A stretch of 33,805 bases of DNA from Delftia tsuruhatensis NBRC 16741 (GCF_001571325.1 NZ_BCTO01000039.1:1-33805), one strand, 5' to 3'. Counted from the stretch's first letter, positions 21,577-29,207 are shown. Program-made: numbers and translations. Notes: generated by a model from the sequence alone, not told the origin.

Positions 21577-22644
21577 ATGACGACATCACACGAGAGTTTC
21601 TACAGCAGCATTGACGGCGCACTGACGCCGGAGCAGGCCGCACAGGCATTGGCCCTGGCGGAATCGGGCGATACCGGCGACAAGCCGGAACCTGGTGGCG
21701 AGCCCGCGACCACCGCTGCACCGGATGTCAAAGGCGCTGTCGACGCTGGCACCACAAGCGAACAGCAGGCTGCACCTGCTGCGGGCGGCACCGAGGGTGC
21801 AAAAGCCGTTCCTGAAGCCGAACAGACCGCGGACAACACCGTGGTCCTGGCGCGGGACGGCAAACACACCATTCCCTTTGACGAGGTGCTGAAGATCCGC
21901 AAGCAGCGTGATGAGGCTCAGGCTACCGCAGACAACGCCCAGCAGCAGCTGGCCGCTCTGCAGGCCGAAGCCCAGGCGCGGGCAGACGCTGGACAGGCCC
22001 CGACCAAGACCGACACCATGGCCGCCGAAGCGCAAGCGGCCATCGAGGCGGGCGCGGACGCGGACCTTTTCGGCGACTTCTCCGAAGCCGGCTTGCGGGA
22101 TGGGCTGCTCAAGCTCCACCAGCAGTCCCGTGAACAGCTCCGTAACGAGCTGCGCGCGGAACTGCAGGAGGAACTGAAGAAGGAATTGCAACCGCTGCGT
22201 GAGCAGCAGTCCAAGTCCTCCTCCGATGCCCATTTGGACGCCATCTATACGGCGCACCCCAACGCGGACTCCATCGTCGAGAGCGCTGAGTTCAAGGCGT
22301 GGGTGGACTCGCAGCCCAGCGTGGTCCGCAATGCCTATTGGGGCCTGTTCGACCCGAAGACCGGCGGTACGTCCGCCGAAATCGTGGAGGTGTTCGACGC
22401 CTATAAGGCCGCGACCGAGAAACCCTCGTCTCAACCCGTTGCGGACCCCAAAGCCGCGGCAAAGGCTGCCACTGAAGCCGTGCGGGCCGGCCCTCCCTCG
22501 AGTCTCTCCAGCATTCCTGGCGGGCGCGTGGATGGTCTGTCGCCGGATGAGCGGATGGCCGAACTGAGTGGCGTGGATCTGCATTACGCAATGGAGGGCA
22601 AGACGCCCGAGCAGATCACCGCCTGGCTTAACAAACAGATGTAA
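21577..22644 (+). CDS. Probable scaffolding protein, 355 aa
   Basis: From ATG 21577 (MTTSHESFYSSIDGALTP) the protein is acidic and low-complexity to about residue 95, with a central coiled coil (residues about 105-215, KQRDEAQATADNAQQQLAALQ and LRNELRAELQEELKKELQ) and a C-terminal region that includes GRVDGLSPDERMAELSG. Such composition just before the capsid gene is typical of phage scaffolds, which template the prohead and then leave. The upstream 166 bases lack a good alternative start. The scaffold role is inferred from composition and position. Confidence 0.75.
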   Translation: MTTSHESFYSSIDGALTPEQAAQALALAESGDTGDKPEPGGEPATTAAPDVKGAVDAGTTSEQQAAPAAGGTEGAKAVPEAEQTADNTVVLARDGKHTIPFDEVLKIRKQRDEAQATADNAQQQLAALQAEAQARADAGQAPTKTDTMAAEAQAAIEAGADADLFGDFSEAGLRDGLLKLHQQSREQLRNELRAELQEELKKELQPLREQQSKSSSDAHLDAIYTAHPNADSIVESAEFKAWVDSQPSVVRNAYWGLFDPKTGGTSAEIVEVFDAYKAATEKPSSQPVADPKAAAKAATEAVRAGPPSSLSSIPGGRVDGLSPDERMAELSGVDLHYAMEGKTPEQITAWLNKQM

Positions 22645-22656
22645 AGGAGGTCCATC

Positions 22657-23949
22657 GTGTCCACCACCAAGACCATCACCCCCTATGGTCACCCAGGGAC
22701 CATGATTCAGCAGGCCGTGGGCGTGTTCCACACCTGCATGCAGCGACGCACAACGCTGAACCGCCTGACTGGCAAGATGCCGACTGAGGCGGATGCCGTG
22801 GCCGGCACCAAGCGCCAGACCAAGCCCACGATGCCCATCGTGCGTGCCGAGGATCTGGGTAAAGGCAAGGGCGACGAGGTCGAGTTCCAGCTTGACCAGC
22901 CCATCGGCAGCTACCCCATCATGGGCAGCGAGTTTGCCGAGGGCAAGGGCGTGGGCACGAGCTACGAGAACGCGCGGTTCCGTGTGAACCAGGCGCGCTT
23001 TCCAGTCGACATGGGCGATCAGATGTCGCGCATCCGCACGCCATACGACCTGCGCAAGTTCGGCCGCCCCAAGGCCCAGCGCCTGATGGATGACTACATC
23101 GAGCATTCGACGTTGGTCCACCTGGCCGGCGCGCGCGGCTTCAACGACCACCTGATCGAATGGCGCGTGCCGCTGGCATCGCACCCCAAGTTCTCCGAGA
23201 TCATGGTGAACCGGGTGAAGGCGCCAACGCGCAATCGCCACCTGGTGGCCGGCGCCGGCGCAGTGGGCGAAGTCAAGGCCAATGCCGGCGAGCTGGTGAT
23301 CGCCAGCGCGGACACGCTGAGCATGGATGTGGTGGACGCCGTGCGTTCGTGGATGGACCAGATCCCGCTGCCGCCCCCGCCCGTCGAGTTCGATGAGGAC
23401 CTGGCCGCTACGGACAGCCCCATCCGCGTGCTGCTGGCATCTCCGGCCCAGTACAGCGGCTTCGCCACGGACCCGAACTTCCGCGCGTTCCAGGGCAACG
23501 CCATGGCACGCGCGCGGCTGGCCAAGGACCATCCGCTGTTCCTGGGTGAAGCAGGTCTGTGGAACGGCATCCTGATCATCAAGATGCCCAAGGCCATCCG
23601 CTTCTACGCCGGCGACGAGCTGCGCTACTGCGCAAGCTACACCAGTGAGCAGGAATCGTCGGTGGTGGTGCCTGCATCGTTCACCGACAAGTTCGCGGTG
23701 GACCGAGCCATCTTGCTGGGTGGCCAGGCGCTGGGCCAGGCCTTCGGCCGCTCGGACCACAGCGGCGTGCCCTTCTTCTGGTCGGAGAAGGAAATGGACC
23801 ACGGCGACAAGCTGGAACTGCTGATCGGCGCTGTCCTGGGCATGTCCAAGATCCGCTTCGCGGTCAACCACGGTGATGAAAAACAGTTCACCGATCACGG
23901 TGTGACGGTGCTCGATACCGCCGTGCCCATCATCAAGCCTCGCGGCTGA
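22657..23949 (+). CDS. Major capsid protein, N4-gp56/DUF4043-like, 430 aa
   Basis: Starts at GTG 22657 (VSTTKTITPYGHPGTM), with a perfect AAAGGAGGT six to eight bases upstream, fitting very high expression. The sequence resembles the N4-gp56 and DUF4043 capsid group: an early QRRTTLNRLTGKMP, DQPIGSYPIMGSE, a GVGTSYENARFRVNQARFP strand region, and a C-terminal RAILLGGQALGQAFGRSDHSG. Length is within the HK97-fold range. Gene order (portal, scaffold, capsid, adaptor) agrees. The exact capsid family would need a profile search. Confidence 0.88.
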   Translation: MSTTKTITPYGHPGTMIQQAVGVFHTCMQRRTTLNRLTGKMPTEADAVAGTKRQTKPTMPIVRAEDLGKGKGDEVEFQLDQPIGSYPIMGSEFAEGKGVGTSYENARFRVNQARFPVDMGDQMSRIRTPYDLRKFGRPKAQRLMDDYIEHSTLVHLAGARGFNDHLIEWRVPLASHPKFSEIMVNRVKAPTRNRHLVAGAGAVGEVKANAGELVIASADTLSMDVVDAVRSWMDQIPLPPPPVEFDEDLAATDSPIRVLLASPAQYSGFATDPNFRAFQGNAMARARLAKDHPLFLGEAGLWNGILIIKMPKAIRFYAGDELRYCASYTSEQESSVVVPASFTDKFAVDRAILLGGQALGQAFGRSDHSGVPFFWSEKEMDHGDKLELLIGAVLGMSKIRFAVNHGDEKQFTDHGVTVLDTAVPIIKPRG

Positions 23950-23955
23950 TGCCCC

Positions 23956-23977
23956 GGGGCTGGCTGCGGCCAGCCCC
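23956..23977 (+). other. Stem-loop after the capsid gene
   Basis: GGGGCTGG-ctgcgg-CCAGCCCC, seven bases after the capsid stop. No T run, so more likely an RNA-stability or partial-termination element than a full terminator. The loop CTGCGG recurs in the stem-loop at 24508-24525. Confidence 0.55.
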
Positions 23978-24008
23978 TCGTCACTTCCCCAACCTCAAGG
24001 AGGCCATC

Positions 24009-24488
24009 ATGGCAACCATCAAGAAGGCCGGCCTGGGCATGCTGCAGTTCGGCGGCTTCACTCCCTACGGCAATCTCACCACCTTGCGCGCCACGCTGCA
24101 GACCAATGCTGCCGGCGCCGCCATCGGCGCGGATTCCAGTGCTGCCATCGCTGCTGGCGATGTGGTCGTGCTGGAGAAGCTGCCCGCCGGCATGCTGCTC
24201 GAAGATGCCCAGGTCATCGTGTCCACGGCCATGACGGCGGCCGTCACGGGCTCGCTGGGCTTCACGTACATCGACGGCGTGGATCACGCCACCGTGCCCC
24301 AGGACCCCGAGTACTTCGGCGCTGGCCTGGTGCTGAACGCTGCCGCGCGCCTGCGCACCACCAGTTCCAAGGCGCCCGTGAAACTCCCCAAGGAAGCCTA
24401 TCTGGTGCTCACGACCGCCGGCGCGGCCAACGCCAAGGTCTCGCGCCTGGATGTGATCGTCCACGGCGAGCGTCTGGGCAACCAGTAA
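24009..24488 (+). CDS. Probable head decoration/capsid-associated protein, 159 aa
   Basis: Starts MATIKKAGLGMLQFGGFTP with AAGGAGG seven bases upstream. It is Ala/Gly/Thr-rich and beta-strand-like, with LEDAQVIVSTAMTAAVTG and a C-terminal VLTTAGAANAKVSRLDVIVHGERLG. A small, strongly translated gene directly after the capsid gene usually encodes a decoration or capsid-cementing protein. Stem-loops lie on both sides. I do not recognise the exact family; the role is inferred. Confidence 0.65.
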   Translation: MATIKKAGLGMLQFGGFTPYGNLTTLRATLQTNAAGAAIGADSSAAIAAGDVVVLEKLPAGMLLEDAQVIVSTAMTAAVTGSLGFTYIDGVDHATVPQDPEYFGAGLVLNAAARLRTTSSKAPVKLPKEAYLVLTTAGAANAKVSRLDVIVHGERLGNQ

Positions 24489-24507
24489 GCACCCGTGATC
24501 TGAAGGG

Positions 24508-24525
24508 GCAGGGCTGCGGCCCTGC
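24508..24525 (+). other. Stem-loop after the decoration gene
   Basis: GCAGGG-ctgcgg-CCCTGC followed by TGCTTT. The loop is the same hexamer as in the stem-loop at 23956-23977. Possible weak terminator or RNA-stability element. Confidence 0.5.
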
Positions 24526-24556
24526 TGCTTTCCATCGAGCACCCAAGGACATCACC

Positions 24557-25006
24557 ATGACCGTTGCACAGACCCAGGCCGTCACCTACACGGGAACGGA
24601 TACGCCATTCATCGACCGCATTTACCGTTCGCGCCTGACTTTCGACCCTGGCCAGACGCGCGTGGTCCCCATTGCGCTGGCGGCCCGGTTCCTGCGCCAT
24701 TCGGATATTTTTCAGGAGGCGGCACCTGAAGGGGAGGGCGTTGGACTGGGTGCAGCGCCGGTGCCGACTCAGCAACCCGACGACACCGCTGCGCTGTTGG
24801 AGGCCGCGAAGAAGTCCGAGGACGAGCGGCGCGTGCAGGAAGAGGCCCGCTTCAACGTGCTGCAGCAGATCGAAAAGATGGACAAGCAGGCGCTGCGCGA
24901 CTGGACCAAGCAGACCTACAAGCTGGATCTGCCGGGTAACCTGGGCGTGGACAAGATGCGTGATCGTGTGCGCGGCATGGTCGACCAGTACGGCGTGAAC
25001 CCATGA
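24557..25006 (+). CDS. Hypothetical head-region protein, 149 aa
   Basis: Starts MTVAQTQAVTYTGTDTPFI. The first 60 residues look like a small beta domain (RSRLTFDPGQTRVVPIALAARFLRHSD), followed by a Pro/Gly linker and a charged helical C-terminal half (AAKKSEDERRVQEEARFNVLQ) ending with a putative Rho/SAP-like helix pair (DKQALRDWTKQTYKLDLPG). It overlaps the adaptor gene by four bases. Proteins of this plan occur next to capsid genes in related phages; the role is unknown. Confidence 0.68.
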   Translation: MTVAQTQAVTYTGTDTPFIDRIYRSRLTFDPGQTRVVPIALAARFLRHSDIFQEAAPEGEGVGLGAAPVPTQQPDDTAALLEAAKKSEDERRVQEEARFNVLQQIEKMDKQALRDWTKQTYKLDLPGNLGVDKMRDRVRGMVDQYGVNP

Positions 25007-25674
25007 CCCTCCAAGACCTGATCAGCCTGTTTCGCGCCGACGCCAGGGATGTCGTGACGCCGCATCTCTGGGACGATGAGCAGGTGGTGGGCTGGTTCAA
25101 TGAGGCCCAGGCGGAAGCGGCCGTGCGCGGCAGGCTGCTGCTGGACGATTCCACGCCCGCTGTCTGCGAGATCGCCGTCGCGGCCGACGTGGCCAGCTAC
25201 CCGCTGCACGCCAAGGTCTACGAGATCGCCCACCTGCGGTTTGTGGGGGCATCGGCCAGTGAGGGCCGGGAGCTGTCGGTGGTGTCCCGGGAGTACCTGG
25301 ATCGCAAGGATCCGTACTGGCGTGATCGGTGCAGCGACGAACCCCGCTTCGCCATTCAGACTGAGACGCGGCTCCGCCTGGTGCCCGCGCCGCGCGAATC
25401 GGGGGCCTTGCGGCTGGAGGCCTATCGGCTTCCTCTCAAGCAACTGGCCAATTGCCACGACAAGCCCGAGATCCACGAGGCGCACCATGTCTACCTCGTG
25501 CATTGGGCCCTGTATCGGGCGTTTGGGCAGCCCGATGCGGATGGCTTCGATCCAGACAAGTCGCAGCAGTCGTATTCGGTCTTCGAAAGCTATTTCGGCA
25601 GGCGGCCGGACTCGGACCTGCGCCGGGCCACGCGGCACGACCAGCCACACACCAACGTCATTCATCTGCCATAG
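25003..25674 (+). CDS. Head-tail adaptor protein, P22 gp4-like, 223 aa
   Basis: Starts MTLQDLISLFRADARDVVT. It has the helix-plus-beta plan of phage adaptors: WFNEAQAEAAVRGRLLLDD, a strand pair YPLHAKVYEIAHLRFVG, and a late helix HHVYLVHWALYRAFGQPDADGFD then SYSVFESYFGRR. These proteins bind the portal ring and seal the head while providing the tail-attachment site. It follows the head genes, as expected. Confidence in the adaptor class is moderate to good, since the HWALYRAF and YFGRR region is typical. Confidence 0.78.
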   Translation: MTLQDLISLFRADARDVVTPHLWDDEQVVGWFNEAQAEAAVRGRLLLDDSTPAVCEIAVAADVASYPLHAKVYEIAHLRFVGASASEGRELSVVSREYLDRKDPYWRDRCSDEPRFAIQTETRLRLVPAPRESGALRLEAYRLPLKQLANCHDKPEIHEAHHVYLVHWALYRAFGQPDADGFDPDKSQQSYSVFESYFGRRPDSDLRRATRHDQPHTNVIHLP

Positions 25675-25694
25675 CAGGTGCTGAAAGGTTCGCA

Positions 25695-27299
25695 ATGCGC
25701 GGATTCACTCCCAGGAAAGCCTCCGGAACGGAGAAACCGCCTGAATACACAGGGCCCCGTGGCTTTGCGCCGGGTCAGCGGGCTGCATTGGCTCAGGCCC
25801 AGAACCAGGCCCCCGACTCCATCCCTGCCATGGTGAAACCGGGTGAGTTCGTCTTGCCGCCAGATACCGTGCACGCCATGGGCGGCGCTGGCGCGCTGCA
25901 GGCCGCCGTCGATGCCACCCACACACCCGCACCCGAACAGGCATTCGTGCCACGCGGCTTCAAGCCCAAGGTGTTCTTCGCCAATGGTGGTGCGCCAGAG
26001 GACCAGATCCCTCTGGGCGGCTACCCCAAGGCGCCGGCTCCTGACGGCTCCCAGTCCAACCCGATGAACACTGAGCTGGGCCGCAATGTGTCGAACCTGG
26101 CCAATGCTGTGCCTGGTGCGCTGGGTGGTAGCGCCCGTGCCATCGCGCGAACTGGCGGGGCCATCAGCGGCGCGCTCAACTCTGGCCTCAATGCCCCGCG
26201 CGCGCTGGCCGGTGGTGCGGGGATCGCTGGCGGTGGTGCCGCGGCTTCGACGCCTGCTGCGGCCTCCACAGGTGTGAATCCCACGCCATCCACAGCTCCA
26301 GCAGCCACGGCCACCTCGCCGCAGGCCACGCCATCAGCCGGCAGCACCATGGGCCCGCCCAGCTCGGCGGCACCACAGGAAGTCCAGCCCGGGATCTTTC
26401 GCCAGGGCAACAGCTTCTCCGACAGCGCACAGGGCGCGGCGCTGGGCAACGAGCCGCGCGGCTTGCCCTCTCGGCAAAACGACCTGGCCGCTCAGAATCT
26501 AGCCGACCAATCGACAGCCCGCGGCTTCACGCCTGGTCAGCGCACCGAGGTCGAGCAGCCGCGCCTGGGCTTTCCGGGCTTTCGCACGCCCACCATCGCC
26601 CACTCTGGCAACGACTGGCAATCCCGCAACGAGCTGCGCAATGCCGAGGTGTCGGCCAGCTCCATCACCAACACGCGGCGCTTCGGCGGCCGTGGGGCTG
26701 AGAATAGCCCGGACATGCAGCGGTACCGCAGCATGCTGGGAACCGATGCAGCACTGCGCCAGGCCCAGCCAGGTATGGAGGCAGAGACCATGCGCCAGAA
26801 CGCTGGCCTCATGCGCGAAGACATGCAGCAAGCCGGTGGCCTGCAGCGTGAGGCCATGCAGCAGGCCGGGGAAACCGGGCGCACAGGCATGCGCGTGGGC
26901 ATCGAGCAGCAGCGCCTGCAGGGCGAGGCAGAAGCGCGCGGCTTCAAGACCCGGGCCCAGCGCCAGGAAGAACAGCTGCGCAATACGCTCCTTGATCCGA
27001 ATGCCACTCCCCAGCAAAAGCAGCAGGCTCAGCAGTCCATGCGCGCGATTCGGGGTGATGCCGATCCATCGCCCTGGAAGGTCACGGTCACGCCTGCAGT
27101 CAAGAATGCAGACGGGTCAACAACCCAGGGCAGCATCATCCGGCACAACGGTGTCACGGGTGAGGTGCAGCAGGTGGAGGGTGGTGGAGCGCGGGCCGTG
27201 CCAGCAAAGGATAGTGCGCAGGTGTTGGCCATCAAAAACAACACGCCCCTGTCTCTTGAGCAGCGCCGTGAGGAGTTGCGAAAGCTTGGATTTCAGTGA
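25695..27299 (+). CDS. Virion structural/DNA-ejection-associated protein with PGEFVLP motif, 534 aa
   Basis: Starts MRGFTPRKASGTEKPPEYT after a GAAAGG site. It contains MVKPGEFVLPPDTVHAMGG (about residues 47-65), a motif (PGEFV-L-P, then a Gly-rich continuation) shared by many virion proteins. A repeated unit (RGF/RGFT-PGQR) occurs near residues 22 and 275. Residues about 130-260 are Ala/Gly/Ser/Pro-rich; residues about 350-450 form a Gln/Glu/Arg-rich helix with MQQAG-QR/E-AMQQAG repeats. The C-terminal 80 residues look compact. It probably travels in the capsid, but the function is not established. Its end overlaps the opposite-strand secreted-protein gene by seven bases. Confidence 0.7.
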   Translation: MRGFTPRKASGTEKPPEYTGPRGFAPGQRAALAQAQNQAPDSIPAMVKPGEFVLPPDTVHAMGGAGALQAAVDATHTPAPEQAFVPRGFKPKVFFANGGAPEDQIPLGGYPKAPAPDGSQSNPMNTELGRNVSNLANAVPGALGGSARAIARTGGAISGALNSGLNAPRALAGGAGIAGGGAAASTPAAASTGVNPTPSTAPAATATSPQATPSAGSTMGPPSSAAPQEVQPGIFRQGNSFSDSAQGAALGNEPRGLPSRQNDLAAQNLADQSTARGFTPGQRTEVEQPRLGFPGFRTPTIAHSGNDWQSRNELRNAEVSASSITNTRRFGGRGAENSPDMQRYRSMLGTDAALRQAQPGMEAETMRQNAGLMREDMQQAGGLQREAMQQAGETGRTGMRVGIEQQRLQGEAEARGFKTRAQRQEEQLRNTLLDPNATPQQKQQAQQSMRAIRGDADPSPWKVTVTPAVKNADGSTTQGSIIRHNGVTGEVQQVEGGGARAVPAKDSAQVLAIKNNTPLSLEQRREELRKLGFQ

Positions 27300-27463
27300 G
27301 CCCCGTCCCTAGGTTGATGGGCACACAGGTTCAGCGCTGCGGCATGGGCTGGCGCGTTCTTCACCCCAGGGAGCTTGTCCAGCAGGCAGGTGGCGTAGTC
27401 CGCCGCTAAAGCAGGGCCTGCGGCAGCCAAGCAAAGGACCAGGAGCGTGGAGCGCGCTTTCAC
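27293..27463 (-). CDS. Small secreted protein, CLLDKLPGVKN family, copy A, 56 aa
   Basis: From GTG 27463 (VKARSTLLVLCLAAAGPALAA), a clear signal peptide ends near residue 21. The mature part reads DYATCLLDKLPGVKNAPAHA, then a C-terminal tail with a second Cys. The GTG overlaps the stop of the upstream coiled-coil gene (GTGA), with GAAGAG upstream. Two more copies lie at 29058-29207 (intact) and 27963-28093 (broken). Short periplasmic proteins with CLLD-LPG motifs recur in prophages; function unknown. It runs opposite to the structural genes and ends inside the last codons of the virion gene. Confidence 0.68.
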   Translation of the reverse strand: MKARSTLLVLCLAAAGPALAADYATCLLDKLPGVKNAPAHAAALNLCAHQPRDGAH

Positions 27464-27654
27464 CGACACGTCTCTTCGATGACCTGGTGCACTTTTCGGA
27501 TGCTCTCGCGGATCTCTCTGAGACGCTTGTCCTGCTCTTGCTTCTGGGCCTCCAGAGCAGCAAGCTGATGGATGTTTCTGGCCTCTTCAGCGCGCAGCAT
27601 ACGAATCTCGCGCCAATACTGTTCAACGCATTCCGCCGTAGCCACACTGCTCAT
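27460..27654 (-). CDS. Small coiled-coil protein, 64 aa
   Basis: Starts MSSVATAECVEQYWREIRML with CAGGAGG eight bases upstream. Residues 10-60 are one long charged helix (EARNIHQLAALEAQKQEQDKR) with heptad-like hydrophobics. There is no signal peptide. It is coupled to the downstream secreted protein. The leader carries TACATT and a CCTCCTG/CAGGAGG inverted pair that includes the ribosome site, shared in part with the next two leftward genes. Function unknown. Confidence 0.65.
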   Translation of the reverse strand: MSSVATAECVEQYWREIRMLRAEEARNIHQLAALEAQKQEQDKRLREIRESIRKVHQVIEETCR

Positions 27655-27661
27655 GGATGTT

Positions 27662-27688
27662 CCTCCTGAAAGTGAATGTAGCAGGAGG
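27662..27688 (-). promoter_or_regulatory. Extended -10-like or ribosome-site-masking leader element
   Basis: CCTCCTG (27662-27668) and CAGGAGG (27682-27688) are perfect complements flanking TACATT on the minus strand. The sequence TGCTACATT fits an extended -10 (TGNTATAAT-like), with transcription starting at about the ribosome site; alternatively the stem hides AGGAGG. Similar sequence precedes the genes at 27880 and 28093. Confidence 0.45.
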
Positions 27689-27697
27689 CGAATTGGC

Positions 27698-27880
27698 TCA
27701 ATGACCAGCTTCCCTAAGCATTTCCTCTAATATTTCGATCCGTCCTTCTATACGGCGCAGATCCAGTTCGAGATCGGGGTCCTTGGCTTCGGACGCCTGC
27801 AGCTGCGCCTCTGCAAAGGCCTTCTTCGCTCGAAGATGGTCCAGCATGTCTTCCATCGCTCTGATGTCTGGGGCGCTCAT
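27698..27880 (-). CDS. Small coiled-coil protein, 60 aa
   Basis: The ATG at 27880 (MSAPDIRAMEDMLDHLRAKK) follows AGGAGG by eight bases. Helical and charged throughout, ending DLRRIEGRIEILEEMLREAGH. A longer upstream frame is rejected because it covers the ribosome site and the pseudogene. The sequence TGGTACATT, 6 bases before AGGAGG, matches the leader of the neighbouring coiled-coil gene. The two coiled-coil proteins may be distant relatives or partners. No signal peptide; function unknown. Confidence 0.62.
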   Translation of the reverse strand: MSAPDIRAMEDMLDHLRAKKAFAEAQLQASEAKDPDLELDLRRIEGRIEILEEMLREAGH

Positions 27881-27962
27881 AGGTAGAACCTCCTGGCGGC
27901 AATGTACCAGTAGGCTGCCTGTATGAGGGGCGAGGCGTACCACCGTGCTGGGTTACTCAGGA

Positions 27963-28093
27963 GGGCGGAGCCGGCGCGGCGGCTGACGCCATGGAGCTTG
28001 TCCAGCACAGGCCAGTGGCTAGTCCGCCGCCAGGTCAGGCGTCCCGAGCGAGGCCAGCGCGGTGGCGATCAACAACCTCTTTACAGCTCCCAT
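27963..28093 (-). pseudogene. Broken copy of the CLLDKLPGVKN secreted-protein gene
   Basis: From the ATG at 28093, a signal peptide (MGAVKRLLIATALASLG) is intact but the frame stops after 24 codons at GCGGACTAG. The sister copies read GCGGACTACGCCACC here, so one C was lost, and further small changes follow before the shared CTGGACAAGCTCC in another frame. AGGAGG precedes the ATG and TGCTACAGT precedes that. The remnant could still express a 24-residue peptide. Decay of one of three copies is visible in the sequence. Confidence 0.6.
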
Positions 28094-28127
28094 AGCTCCT
28101 CCTGTTGGCGGGACTGTAGCAGGCGTC

Positions 28128-28145
28128 CCCCGTCCAGGGTTTGGC
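28128..28145 (+). promoter_or_regulatory. Repeated late element, copy 3 (excisionase-like/Rha pair)
   Basis: CCCCGTCCAGGGTTTGGC, with the CAGGGTT core in place of TAGGGTT. It lies 58 bases before the ATG at 28204. A TTGACA follows at about 28153 without a good -10. Confidence 0.6.
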
Positions 28146-28203
28146 AAAAGACTTGACATGAAAAGAATGGGAGACCTTGTCCAACCCGTTCAAGGAGCAC
28201 GCC

Positions 28204-28410
28204 ATGTCTTGGGCCATCCCCGCCTTGTCGCACGAAACCCGCGAAACCATCCCCACCCGCGAAGCGGCATTCCACCTCCGTCGTTCCCCCGCGACCTTGC
28301 ATGCCTGGTCCTGCGGCAGCCGCAACGGCCCCATCCAACCCGTGCGCGACGGCGGCCAGCTGCGCTGGCGCGTGGCAGACATCAAGAACCTGCTGGGCAT
28401 GGAGGGCTGA
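28204..28410 (+). CDS. AlpA/excisionase-like small HTH protein, 68 aa
   Basis: Starts MSWAIPALSHETRETIPT with AAGGAG six bases upstream; an earlier in-frame start overlaps the promoter region. Residues about 17-66 match the MerR-like/AlpA-excisionase domain: IPTREAAFHLRRSPATLHAW, then a wing with NGPIQPVRDGGQLRWRVADI. Such proteins bind DNA as transcriptional switches or help excisive recombination. With no integrase in view, a transcriptional role beside the coupled Rha gene three bases downstream is more likely. Confidence 0.72.
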   Translation: MSWAIPALSHETRETIPTREAAFHLRRSPATLHAWSCGSRNGPIQPVRDGGQLRWRVADIKNLLGMEG

Positions 28411-28413
28411 GCG

Positions 28414-28929
28414 ATGAACTCGAAAGCAATGCCCACCCCCATCGTTGCCCTGCTCGACAAGGAGCCGCTCGCGGCCTCCGATGCTTTGGCCGCTGGCGTG
28501 GCTCTGTCACACGCGAGCGTCATCAAGCTGGTGCGCAAACATCAGGCCAGCCTTGAGCGCTTCGGCGGGGTCAGATTTGAAATCCGACCCTTTCTCACGC
28601 GAGGCGGTGTTCAGCAGAAAGAAGTCGCGCTCTTGAACGAGCAGCAGGCCACCCTCCTGATATCCATGCTGCGCAACAGCCCCATCGTGATCGAGTGCAA
28701 GGTTCGCTTGGTCGAGGAGTTCTACCGCATGCGTGCGGCCTTGAGCCGGCAGGCCAAGGGTCTGTGGCAACAGATGCAGGCCCTCATTGCACAGGAGGTG
28801 GAGTCCAAGGTCCGGGCATCCTTCGGTTCCAGGCTCATGCTCGACCGCAAGCGCGACATCCCGCACTTCGAGTCGGAGCATCAGCGGCTGGAGGCAGAGA
28901 TCCAGCCTTCGCTTCCGCTGTTTCACTGA
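28414..28929 (+). CDS. Rha-family phage regulatory protein, 171 aa
   Basis: Starts MNSKAMPTPIVALLDKEPL. The Rha core is clear: ALSHASVIKLVRKHQASLERFG, then VALLNEQQATLLISMLRNSP and VRLVEEFYRMRAAL. The C-terminal helical tail replaces the KilA-C domain found in the early copy at 8094-8819. Rha proteins affect growth in strains lacking integration host factor and act as regulators or antirepressors. A second Rha within the late region suggests that it is an accessory gene, possibly acting on another prophage. Confidence 0.82.
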   Translation: MNSKAMPTPIVALLDKEPLAASDALAAGVALSHASVIKLVRKHQASLERFGGVRFEIRPFLTRGGVQQKEVALLNEQQATLLISMLRNSPIVIECKVRLVEEFYRMRAALSRQAKGLWQQMQALIAQEVESKVRASFGSRLMLDRKRDIPHFESEHQRLEAEIQPSLPLFH

Positions 28930-28960
28930 GCGCAGGACGTCAGAAATTTTTCCGACACCC

Positions 28961-28991
28961 CAAGTGATACCCAAAACCTGGGCATCACTTG
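28961..28991. other. Stem-loop after the second Rha gene
   Basis: CAAGTGAT-a-CCC-aaaacc-tGGG-c-ATCACTTG: 8-base outer and 3-base inner pairing, 31 bases after the Rha stop. No T run on either strand, so terminator status is uncertain; it could be a protein-binding site. Confidence 0.45.
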
Positions 28992-29031
28992 CCAGCGCCG
29001 CTCAGCTACTCGGCGTGTGGTTGGTGCCCCC

Positions 29032-29059
29032 GAGGATGGCTGAACTTTCAGCCGTCCTC
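29032..29059. other. Stem-loop at the end of the copy-C secreted-protein gene
   Basis: GAGGATGGCTGA then a short loop then TCAGCCGTCCTC gives a stem of about 12 pairs with one G-T pair. It overlaps the stop codon of the leftward gene ending at 29058. There is no T run, so any termination would be weak. Confidence 0.45.
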
Positions 29060-29207
29060 AGGAATCCTGGCGCGGGTTCAGCGCGGCAGCATGGGCCGGC
29101 GCGTTCTTCACACCGGGGAGCTTGTCCAGCAGGCAGGTGGCGAAGTCGCCAGCGAAGGCGGAGCGGGAGGCAAACAGCCATAGCAGGAAAACTAAGCGAA
29201 GGGCCAT
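29058..29207 (-). CDS. Small secreted protein, CLLDKLPGVKN family, copy C, 49 aa
   Basis: Starts MALRLVFLLWLFASRSAFAG, a signal peptide cut near residue 19. The mature part GDFATCLLDKLPGVKNAPAH is nearly identical to copy A at 27293-27463, but the tails differ after ALN (here PRQDS), so the second Cys is missing. It begins eight bases after the stop of the PIN-domain gene. There is no strong ribosome site, so translation may depend on the upstream gene. Function unknown. Confidence 0.62.
   Translation of the reverse strand: MALRLVFLLWLFASRSAFAGDFATCLLDKLPGVKNAPAHAAALNPRQDS

Noticed and set aside
18926..21721. 931-residue leftward open frame opposite the terminase and portal genes
   Set aside because: Composition is that of a high-GC shadow frame (His/Gly/Val/Leu-rich), it is wholly antisense to recognised packaging genes, and it has no family motif.
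21586..23898. 770-residue leftward open frame opposite the scaffold and capsid genes
   Set aside because: Same antisense shadow pattern; the plus-strand capsid gene has a perfect ribosome site and family features.
27301..27318. Possible seventh late element (CCCCGTCCCTAGGTTGAT)
   Set aside because: Needs one insertion and one deletion to align and there is no rightward gene behind it; left out of the count.
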